Shown here piece after piece: positions 20,025 through 29,700 of a DNA stretch of 64,000 nt. Position numbers and translations under genes: made by a program. The notes under the pieces were generated by a model, which worked only from the letters and a program-made list of their open reading frames with translations, was not told the DNA's origin and did no database searches. Numbering within the stretch: the stretch's first letter is position 1; each line of letters starts with the position of its first letter. Source of the stretch: Amoebophrya sp. A120 (taxonomy: Eukaryota; Sar; Dinophyceae; Syndiniales; Amoebophryaceae); contig CAJINV010000005.1 in assembly GCA_905178155.1 (NCBI GenBank), positions 1,862,054-1,926,053 on the forward strand. Direction: 5' to 3'.

Positions 20025-23000
20025 CTACGGAAACAAATTTACTACAGAAGATAGCTGCGTCCCTCGTGGGTAATGTCGACAGCTCTTGATCGGAAAGGCG
20101 TCCTCGTCGCCGTCCACAGGTTCATCCAAGGTAAATATGTCTGTGTCTGGAAGATAGCGAGATTAGCAATGATAGTCTGGCATATCGACTCTTAACTCTC
20201 ACTCTGTAGTATTGCGTGCCCACGAACAAGAGCAAAAAGAAAAAAGCAGCTTCTCATGGGGAATACACAACAAAGAGCCACGATAAAATCGGCATGCATG
20301 AAGTTGTAGCATTACATTGTGATTACCTACTCACTTACATGCATCATTCACAATTTATTTCGCAATTTATTTCGCGACCCAGACATATTTGAATCGCATA
20401 AGGCTTCACGCGAAACAAAACCGCGTTGCCGTCGCTAATGTCTTGCCTCTGCAGCCGTAAAAATTTGTCACCCGCGCCATGATCACCACGCATAGGTAAC
20501 GACTTCTCGTCTTCCGCGGTTCCGTCTTCCAACTTGATCAGGGACCCAAACTTGCTGTACTCCATGCGGTTCATGCTTTTCTCCGTGTTGCGATCGAGGC
20601 GGTCCGGCTTGGAGTAGCGGATGTTGTTGCCCGCATCCTGCTCGATCTGCAACAGCGCCGGCAGGAGCCTACTGGCGTACCACAGGTGATCGCTGTTCTG
20701 AGTTTGCTGCAAGAGGTTCTCTGCCACGTACTTGGCGCTTTGCCCCACCGCAAATGCCCGATCCGCGTCGCAGGTGTCGCAGGGAAGCATGTGACTCAGG
20801 TACTTGAACATCGTACTCGCGAACTCGGCGGTGCGGTTGTTTTTTGTGAACAGCCCGTAGGACTCGTCGGCGTCGAAATTCAGATTAAAATCTTGCCAGG
20901 GTTTGAACTCGCCTTCTCTCGCTGGTGAAGCTTGCCAGTAGCAGTAGTGAAGCCTCTTTTCCGCGATAAAGCTGCTCACGTACAAAAACCAGGGGTGAAA
21001 CTGGTCGGAATTGTCGACGCCCCCGTAGTCCTTGTCGAGTCCGAAACCAAACTCCCCGATCCAGACCGGGCTCGTCTCTGCCACGAACCCCCTGTAGTAC
21101 TCCATTTCCCGACGGTAGTCGTTGTAGGTAACGAGTGGCTTTCCATCGGCGTTGTTCCGGTCCCAGGTCAACCCGTGGTGGCCGACGTACCAGCTCGAAT
21201 GGAAGGCATACACGTGCACGGAGTAGACGGTCTGCTTCGGAAATCTGCGATGCAGCCCGTAATCAAACACATTCCGCGGAAGCACGCCGGCGTAGTCCAC
21301 ACCTTCCACAAGCAGCAGCAGGTTTGCAGCGACAACTTTTGGGTTCCCAACGGTACTTAATGCCGAGACGCTGAACTTGTTCTCCATCTGCTCCGTGATG
21401 GTCTACATTCGGACCGCACACGCCTCCGCGACGGGGGCGAAATCCGGGTCTTCACTATTCCATACCGGCTCCTCAAAGTTACCGACGTGGTCATCGCCAC
21501 CGCCCTCAGCATCGTCCGGAGGCGGCTTCTGACTCCAGTAGAGTGCGTCGATGTTCTCGTAGCCAAGGCGGTATTCGTTCCGCAGGTCGTAGCCGATCAC
21601 GAAGGCGTTGTTTTTGTACCGGTCCGCGAGAAAGGAAATTTGCATGAGGAAAGAGGACGTCGGGTAGCGGTCCGAAAACCACATTTGATTTCCGTCCTTG
21701 GAATTGCAAGTGCAACACCACCCCGCGTCAGACATGTGCTCGTTCAGAACCACCATCATTCGTTTTTCCGTGATCTTCCTCACCATCTCATCCAGCAGGC
21801 ACAGGGGCAGCGGCGCTTTTCATACATGAATTTGTCATGCAAAAACACTATCATCATTCACACGATCAAGCTGCTTCGCATGACAAATTTGCGAAGGGCT
21901 AGACACCACCTAAATCGGTCCGGAACTTGTAATGCTACAGGTGCAACCTCCCCCCTTTCACTTTTCCCATTCTTGCATGACAAGTTGAGAATGTAACATT
22001 TGAGAACGCCATATCGGCGTCTTCTCCAAAGAGGACATATTCGAGGAGATTCTCGGCCAGGAGTTCGACGACGAGTCCGCGGCTTTACCGCTAGAAGTGC
22101 TCGAAGCGAAGGAGGACGTTGCGAAAACGCTGCTGCACGGCGCGCTCAGCATGGAAACCTCGAGCAGCGACGAGGAAGGAGGAACAACTGTTGGTGCTGC
22201 TGCGACTACTGGAGCTGCTGCTGGAACAAGCGTCGAAAACAAGGAGAACAACACATCAGCAGACGATATAATTAACTCGGGATCCTCCAAGAGGAATACC
22301 AAATCTGCCAACAAACGAAAGAACGCCTCACAGATCGAGCTGCAGACAATGTCGGAAATGACCGGGCGACACCGTGATTCCACGGTCAGCAGTGCTAGCG
22401 GCAGCGGCATTGCGATGAAGAGTCAAGCGTCGCAAGGGGAACTACTGGAAGAGCGTGAGCAACTGCTGGAACTCACGAAGATGGTCCACGAGCCGGCCTC
22501 GAAGCTCCGCGGGGGCCAACACTTCTACAACGTGGACCCCATGAGCATGCGCGTCTTCAATAAGGCGCTGGCCGAGAGTCCGTTGACGCCCTTCGAGATT
22601 GCGGTCTTGTGTGCGCACCTGCGGGAGAATTACCCCGGGCCGGAATTGTTCCACGAACTGGCCGTGAGTAAGACTCGGATGGAAGGTTCAGTCGGCCGGG
22701 AAGAACTGCTTTCGGACTACGACGCAGCGGGTTCCTCTCGCGCGTCCTGGACCAGCATGCTAAAAAACCGCCTACTATCCCAAGCAAAAACGTCTCCACC
22801 CCATAGTCAAGATGGGAATCTAGCAACACAAACCTCCAAGTTTTGGGAGCTGTGCATGACAAGTTTCCCTCTGCAGTGCAGTGCTGATTGGCAAGATAGG
22901 CTGCATGAGAAAGCCATTCTCACATCCTGTTTACAGCATTACAAATTCCAAAACACGACTGGAAATTCCCCTCATGGAGCTGCGCATTACAAATGTTCCT

Positions 23001-25749
23001 GTCATTGCGCATTTGCATGACAACTCTGGTGTGGGGACGTTTTTACTCAGGATACCTGCCCTGGCGGTTTCAGACCGGGCACATGCGTATCAAAAGTAAA
23101 AATGTCTGGGTCTGGAAGAATCTAAACTCGTGATGCTGTCTCGGGATTCGAAAAAGATTTGTATTGCGTGACCAGTAAGAGGAGTTCGCGGAGATGGCAT
23201 TTGTCATGCGGAATAGGCATGAGGAAGCGCTCTAAAAATCTGTTGTGCTACGGCATGCATCACAGACATCATGCGTCATGGAAAATATGCATGACAAATC
23301 TAGAAATCTTCCAGACCCAGACATTTTTACACTTGATAATGCGGCAGGTCGGGGAGGGCTGGATCGGCGGCAAGGCGCTGCGCTGGCTGCTGGCGACGGG
23401 CGCGCAGGTCGAGGTGCGCGTGAAGAAGAACAGCCACTCTGCCTTGCCGGAACAGGAGGACTTTTTGCTGCAGGCCGGCAAACCCTGCGACGACATGATC
23501 ATCGTGCTCACCGGGGTCGTGCGCATCGCGCACCACCACGTGTTTTCGCACGGCTCGGCGTTGCCTTTGTCGCAGTTCCAGCAGGACCTGGGCTCGAACG
23601 CGGTGCTGAACATCGAGGCGCTGGTCCCGCAGGGGGACAACGGCGCGGAGAAGAAACAGAGGATCACTCCGGCGTATTCCGCGTGGATTTCTTCGCACGA
23701 AGTCTGCCTCGTGAAGATCTCCCGGGCGAACTACGAGGAGGCGAAGGCGCTTGAGAAGGCCAAGTGCCTGCCCGACCTGGACACCGCGCACTCCCATAGC
23801 CTCGCGGTCACGGAAAAGGCCCGGAAGTTGCGGACCATGATGATGCTCGCACGGAAGCAGGTCGAGATGGAGCACGCGCGGGTGAAAGCGGTAGAACAAC
23901 ATCACCAGGGGGATCCGCATCAAGGTGGTGCAGCTGTGCTAGTTGGAAGCAGTGCAATCAACGTGAATAGAAGCCCTAGCACTTCTGGACGGGGCTCCAC
24001 CTTTGTGCATCTGTCCCCAGTCGTGCAGTTTGGAGGTGCACCAGCTGTTCCACCTGGCGCAGGTCCGTCGGTCACCTCCATCCAATCGGGTTCGGGGGGT
24101 AATGTGATTTTTGGAACGAATAAACCGCGAAAAAGCATGTTTCACAACGAGGACCAGCCAGCGTTTATTCAGTACCCCAAAAAGATATCAAATGTAAAAA
24201 TGTCTGGGTCTGGAAACTTGTGATGCTGGGTGGCGTCTCATTATGAGGCTACAAATGCTGGCTCAGCATGACAAATTTCTGAGCTTGTAGGTGTTGCCTC
24301 ACCATCTCATCCAGCAGGCACAGGGGCAGCGGCGCTTTTCCGAAAATTTCCTCGTATTTGGCGATGGACTTCAATCGATTTTCGCTCGCGGGCAACTCGT
24401 TCCAGCCGATCAGCTTTTGTTTGTTCTCCGTCGACATGCTATTCACGTAGTCAAACATCCAAAGCTCGTATTTGTTGTTCGTTTCCGCGTCCGCCTGTGC
24501 GAGTTCTGCGGTACCCGGCGGCTTGCACTTCTCGAACAGCGCGTCATTTCCGCCGATGGTTGTCGGTAAAGCATCCCGCAAATCTTGTTCCGACCGGCAG
24601 ATTTTCAGGTTTTCTGCGGAGTGGAAGATCTGGTCCCGCGAGTACCCCAGCCGCACGTGGTTCAAGCCCCAGGCGCGAAACTGGTCGAGGACATGGTCCA
24701 TGGAGTAGTACCGGAGAAACGCTTCCGTCCCCAATTTCCCGTGCGTATTCCAATTACTCCCCTTGAGGTAAATGATCTTGTCGTTGGCGTCTTTAATCAG
24801 CGGCCCGTCGACGTGAAGTGGGGGGCAGTGCTTCGCGGGATCGCAGTCTACTGGCGTCGTCAAACCACCGGGCGAGGTGGAACTTGAGGTCGTCGATGTG
24901 GTTGCCGGACTACTCGTTGTCACCGGCTTCGCAGTTGTGTTTGGCTGCGGCGGAAGTGGATGTGGCTGCTCCGTACTACTATACGGCTGCGGCGGCGGCG
25001 TCGTACTCGTACCTGGTTCGGGAGGAGGAGGCACAGCACCAGAATCATCATCTTGATCCCCATCATCTCCGCCTACTAACATACAAAAAATGAAAAGGAA
25101 AAGCACACAACCTACACCACCATTTCGCCATACCCTTAGCGACACACACGAGTCATACACACAGCAGCACCTGTTTATTCTAATTTACCACCTGGTCCTT
25201 GTATGTGTAAGTACTAGTGCCTTTCTGTGGGATATCTGCCGGTACGGGAACCTCCTTCTCCTCCTCGTCATAGCAGCATGGTTCTTCCCCTTGCCGTTCT
25301 TTCTGTCTCGATTCATTTTCCTTTTCCGCGACGGCAAGAAAGGCCTGGGAGGGTGATGAGGGATGAACCTCTCCCCCTCCGGATGGTCGAGGATCGAGCA
25401 TGATATCATGTGTACTAGCAGCACTAGGCGGGCTGGTCTCTTTAATGCCCTCTTCGTCGCCTGCTTCAGCAGCACCGGCTGGTCCTCGTGCGTCGTGATC
25501 ATCATTTTCAGTATCGATACTTCCGCTGTTTTCTTCACTTTTTTTTCTTCTCTTCGTGCGCTTATTCTCACCACGTAGTCGCCGATCGCCGTCGCCAGCG
25601 GCGGGTAAATCGCCGTTGACCACAGCAGTTACAGCCTTTGAAAGTTGAAGTAGTTCTTGCAGGCAAAGTGCCAAGTAGCAGCACGGAAGAGAAATCTTCA
25701 AGCAAGAACTAGATCTTGCAGCGGGCAATTTTCTTCTGCAGAAAATCAT
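20025..25749 (-). CDS. Secreted GH5 cellulase-like protein, interrupted
   Basis: Exons about 25749-25190, 25078-24297, 21777-20401 and 20122-20025. The ATG at 25749 is followed by a short hydrophobic stretch, an acidic linker and a long Pro/Thr/Ser stalk. The GH5 barrel then shows KGSNWNTHG, GLNHVRLGYS, the acid/base Glu in VIGYDLRNEYRLG, VYAFHSSW and the nucleophile Glu in WIGEFGFGLD. Such enzymes cleave beta-1,4-glucans and could help open host cell walls. Two oddities: a 2.5-kb block with a plus-strand CNNM fragment sits inside the barrel between 44-bp direct repeats, and an in-frame TAG (21403-21405) lies between the two catalytic Glu codons. The copy may be a pseudogene, or both may be assembly or base errors. 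The intron between the first two exons is near 25190-25079, phase unresolved. Confidence 0.75.
20123..20400. mobile_element. Introner, family A (decayed)
   Basis: Left core TGTCTGTGTCTGGAAG and right core GCGACCCAGACATATTTG retain the family pattern with changes. Flanks AGGTT/AGGCT match 4 of 5. Excision gives Lys-Pro-Val-Asp in frame, with a stop 94 nt later. Confidence 0.75.
21403..21405 (-). other. In-frame TAG inside GH5 domain
   Basis: The frame before (EACAVRM) and after (TITEQMENKF) is the same, and both sides read as GH5. A single-base change is enough to explain it. Confidence 0.85.
21778..21821 (-). repeat. 44-bp perfect exon duplication, left copy (L3)
   Basis: Identical to 24297-24340. 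It encodes GKAPLPLCLLDEMVR of the GH5 protein on the minus strand. Confidence 0.97.
21822..22013. mobile_element. Introner, family C, left end missing
   Basis: Matches the family C copy at 13901-14148 from its internal ACATGAATTTGT onward and ends with a complete right terminus (GAGAACGCCATA). About 35 bp of the left terminus is absent and is replaced by the 44-bp repeat. Confidence 0.85.
22014..24185 (+). CDS. CNNM/CorC-type metal transporter, C-terminal fragment
   Basis: Exons 22014-22775, 23055-23087 and 23339-24185, joined across two introners. The first codons read VFSKEDIFEEILGQEFDDES, the typical end of the second CBS domain in CNNM/ACDP magnesium transporters. An acidic, disordered loop follows. 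Then comes a cyclic-nucleotide-binding-homology-like domain (EEDFLLQAGKP-like strand, DMIIVLTGVVRI, YSAWISSHEVCLVKISRANYEEA), as in CNNM proteins. The DUF21 membrane domain and most of the CBS pair are missing upstream. Both ends fall inside truncated introners. It is the only clear plus-strand gene in the window. It is either a transposed gene piece or a mis-placed contig. Confidence 0.75.
22776..23054. mobile_element. Introner, family B
   Basis: Inverted termini carry AAACGTCTCCACCCCA and GGGGACGTTTTTACTCAGGA. Flanks CCTAC/CCTGC match 4 of 5. It lies in a plus-strand gene, while other family B copies lie in minus-strand genes. Confidence 0.9.
23088..23338. mobile_element. Introner, family A
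   Basis: Family A termini, perfect ATGCG duplication (23083-23087, 23339-23343). The interior has the same plus-strand orientation as copies at 34449, 41782 and 46941, but the host gene runs the other way. Confidence 0.93.
24186..24296. mobile_element. Introner, family A, right half missing
   Basis: The left 111 bp match 57431-57682 closely, then stop abruptly at the 44-bp exon repeat. No right terminus is present. Confidence 0.9.
24297..24340 (-). repeat. 44-bp perfect exon duplication, right copy (L3)
   Basis: Identical to 21778-21821. Deleting 2519 bp (one copy plus insert) rejoins the GH5 frame as DEMVRKITEK. Confidence 0.97.
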
Positions 25750-26763
25750 ATTTTCTGCAGTCCCAAGTCGAGCAGCAGGCGCAGGACGAATGCGAGTCGG
25801 TGTCGTGGGCTTCGTTTTTACATCGTAGCGGACAACGAGCTGCTACACATTTTTAGTAAAGCATGACACATTTTGCACTTGCAATTTAGAGTTATTCTTA
25901 TCTCCTCGTTTTATGTGTGCTCAACGCATACACGTCTTACTTTGTTCACTCAAGATGATCCTAGTCTTGCCTCGCGAGTTTGAATCTCGATGAAAATTCC
26001 ACGAAGTAGACAGGAATCATAAGACCAAACACTCGATATTCGATGCTTTATTTTTCCATTTGCCTTTTACCCATACCCCGCTCCGAGAAGTACTAAACAT
26101 CAGCGATTAGCGATAGGCCCACGCCCAGCCAGATTGATAAGTACCCCCAAGCCAGACCCCTCGAAGTGAACGTGAACCCTTTCTTCCTTGGGGAGGTGTA
26201 TTAACCGCGCAGCATTTCAAGAGGATCGGGCCAAAGAGGCAGTGACCCTGCAACAATCGATTGCGTCTGCACGACTGTTGCTTTGCTTTTTTTTTTCTGA
26301 TAATTGATCTTCTGAAACGTTTGCGCTGCCGGTTTTTCTCGAGCAAGCTCTTTGATTTTAGTTTCTGGTAGTACAACCGTTCGCCCGATCGCGGCAAGAA
26401 ATCTCCGCAAGAACCGGCATGTTCACAAAATATACTTTTTTTATGAAACTTTTCCGGTATGGAAAGTTCTGGTCTCAAAGTTCGAAAATCAGAAACAGAA
26501 GGTCAACAAAGAGCTGCGCTGCTTGTTGTGGTTGCAGCAACTATTAATCTGCAATGCACAGCACTAGCAGCTCTAAGAACTTTTGAATCTATTGTCAATA
26601 ATTTTTTTCCTCTTACGTCGTTATTTCTTTGCGTCAAGTTCAAGCTTTTGATCATCAAAAAACAAGTTCAACTGACTTTATTCAGTGGAAACAAAAACAA
26701 ACGGAAACGCTTTATCATGTTCATGTATACATGATATAAAGCTCTGTCAACCAAGGCAGTCTT
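25750..26763. other. Intergenic, GH5 to coiled-coil gene
   Basis: No supported gene. A minus-strand frame at 26107-26478 begins at TTG, is Lys/Arg-rich and has no recognisable domain, so I leave it uncalled. Confidence 0.4.
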
Positions 26764-29700
26764 CTACTCCTCATCCTCATCGCCCCCGGTGTTATCTTCC
26801 GCGTCCGCCTCGTCCGCTGCTGGGCCGGGGTCCTCTTCTTGCATTTCCACGTCGTTGTCGTCCGCCGCGGGCTCGTCCTTGGTTTCTGGACCTGCTGCTC
26901 CCGCTGCGTTCTCATTTCCGAGGTCCGGCACGTCGTTATCCAAGCTCAGCCCCACCGACTCCAAAACGGCCTTTTTTTGGGGGCCACATATTTGGGCACT
27001 TTTTTTGGATTGCATTTTGGCGCTTCGTTGCGGGCGCCAAAAGAAAGGGCATGGCTCGGCGCTTCAGGCCCCTTTGGGGCGCCACTTTCATCTTTTCAGC
27101 CTGCCAAGTAAGGCGCCGCGGCATCATGCATGAGGGAGAGCGCTCACACGCATAGGCGGCTGCGACGCGGGCGAACCTAAGGAGACAAGACGGCTACTGC
27201 GCTGCCCCTGAATGACAACCCAGCCGCGCGGCCGACCTGCTGATGCGTCGGCCACGAGACTTATGGGGCCCCTTCCATTTTCTTGAAAATGTCGAAAGTG
27301 GAAAAAGATACACAGCCTCGCGGACATCCGCAGGCATGAGGGTGCGCGCCAGAGTAGGCCCACGACGGCCCCGCTTGAAAAAGTAGCCCACTCGGGAGAC
27401 AGAGCAATAGCAGGCGAGTCTTGTTGCACTTTGGGCCGACAGTGCGGCTACTCCTGACAAAAAGGCCGACCGACTGACGGCGCCGTGGTTGGCGCGCTCC
27501 CAAAAGGCGCCGCGGCTAGCTTACAAAAGCGCTCACAACGTCCTTCCCACTCCGGGCTCGAAAACCGGCCTCGGGGTGGGGGGGGTGAATGAAAAAAAGA
27601 CGCGTGGGCAGCCCCTTTTAGTGAATATGCGTGGGGGTGTGGCAAATATGTGGGGCCCTACCACCCCAAATATTCGGAATCAGGGCGGCATACTGAATAT
27701 TTGGGGAGGGGGAGGCCCGCATATTCACTAAAAGGAGAGCACCGGCGGCGCCAGCAGCCGATGAGCGACACGAAGCCAGCCTGTGGACGGACCTCACGAA
27801 GCCCGGCTGCTTTCCAAAGCGCCAGTGCCGCAGGCATGCTACGCACGGCGAGCTGCGTGGCGGATCAAAAACCACTAGCAGGGCGGGGACTGTAGACGCA
27901 CGGGCAACACAGGTGGCCTAGCGGCTGCCCTCCTTTTTGCCCCCGGCCAAGCCGACACACGCACGGAGCCCTTCTGGTTTTCGTGCGGGCGTCCCAAGCC
28001 GTAGCCGCCACGCCGGAATTGCCCCAAGGGCTAGAGCCGCCCGAAGGGCACTCGGCTGCGGTTGAAGGTCACCTCGGGGAAGTTGCCGAAAGTTCCGCAG
28101 CGCCACGTTGGGCGCTCAATGCCTTGCGCGTGCATGGAGAGCAAACACAAATCGAAAAGGTCGACACCGCAGGAGGCCGCTGCCGGCGCCAATATTCGTA
28201 GCGAGTCTGCTTAACAAACTCACTTACTTACTACATTAGTGGCGCCCGGCATCGCCCGAAACATCCAGCGCCAGAAGTGCTGTGGGTGCATTTCCCATTC
28301 AGACACATGCCCTCACCAACGAAAAGCGGCAACATGTTGTGCGCGTTTTTACCTTGCGCAAATTCGCGAAACCTAAAATCCCCCCGAATATGTGGGCACT
28401 AAATAAAAGCCGTTCTCACTGCCACGGTGCTAGTTTGTCCCCCCATAGTCGTTATCCAAGCCCAGCCCCACCGACTCCAGAACCGTGACTCGCTGCCGCA
28501 GCGCCTGCGTATCCGCCAGTACCCCCTGCAAGAACCGATTTGTCATCCCATCGGCCAGCAAGTCCTGCTCCCGTTTCAAGAATTGCACGGCTTCCTGCTT
28601 CGCCACCATTTTCTCGAGGCTTTGCTTCGTGTCGAGGGACAAACTCTCCACAACTGCCGCGACGTTTGCCGGGATCTTGTTGACCTTGGTGAAGAGTTTT
28701 TCGGCTTTGTCGGTGGGGATAATGCTCGCTTTGACTTCCTCGAAGGTCTGCTCGGTGGCTTGGCGATCGTTGTCCTGTGCCTGCTTCAGCTCCTCCTCGT
28801 AATCCTTCATTTTGTCGATCTCCTTTTCCACCTCGAGCAAATCGTCGTCGATCTTCTGCTTTACTTGCTCAAATTCGACCAGCCAGTCCTTGAACGCGCC
28901 TTGGGTTTGGTACACGTCGGACAGGGAGGCGATCTGGGATTTTTATTTTTTCAACTTTATTCGCGTTTTTTCTTTTTTCCCGTACATAGTCGCAAGTAGT
29001 TACCTCCGTCGTGGGACCCGGTTTTATTTTCCATAAAACTCCACCCTAACTCAGAAGCGATGCCGTGCTGATACTAGTGTCATCAAACTACTACTTAACC
29101 TGCATGTTAAAAATCACAAAGGATAATTTTGAAAGAGCAAAACATTTCGTACCGCCGCCTCCAGGCTTGCGGTTCGCTCCACCTGCTCTGCAAGCATCTT
29201 CTCGTCGAAGTTCTTGCTCAGATTGTCATCCGTGGTCTTGATTCTCCGGCTCAAATCCGAATTGACGCGGAGGGTTTCGTATGCACTGCAAAAATGTCTG
29301 GGTCTGGAAGGTTGGAACTTGTAATGCTGGCTCTACATGTACATTCCTGGGAAATCTGTATTGCATAAACAACAGGAGTCGCAGCCTCTTTTGTCATGCA
29401 AAAACGCAGTTTGTCACGCGGATTGCCTATGAGAAAGCGTTTTGGGAAGTTGTCATACTGGGCTGCATTCGCGAGTGTTTTCATCATGGACATTTTAGCA
29501 ACACAAGTTTCCAGAGCCAGACATTTTTGCAGTTGATATTTCGTTCTGTAGTTTCTGGTTCTCCAGACCCTGCTCTTCGCGGAAATCGTCAAGCTCGCGG
29601 GTGAGAGAACCTGTTTTTCTTTTTTCTCATGCGGTGCCCCCTCGCAAAAATACGAGAAATATTTTCTCACGCAGGATGATCATGTGCTCCTTGTTAAGGA

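Noticed and set aside
22097-24223. Whole CNNM block as a complete plus-strand gene
   Set aside because: The membrane domain and start are missing, and both ends fall inside truncated introners next to a 44-bp exon repeat. It is kept only as a fragment.
26107-26478. 123-codon minus-strand frame between GH5 and coiled-coil genes
   Set aside because: It starts at TTG, is Lys/Arg-rich and lacks an ATG, domain or splice support.
27124-28201. Overlapping frames inside L4 as a transposase
   Set aside because: Translations are Arg/Pro/Gly-rich from high G+C, with no DDE, reverse transcriptase or recombinase motif seen in any frame.
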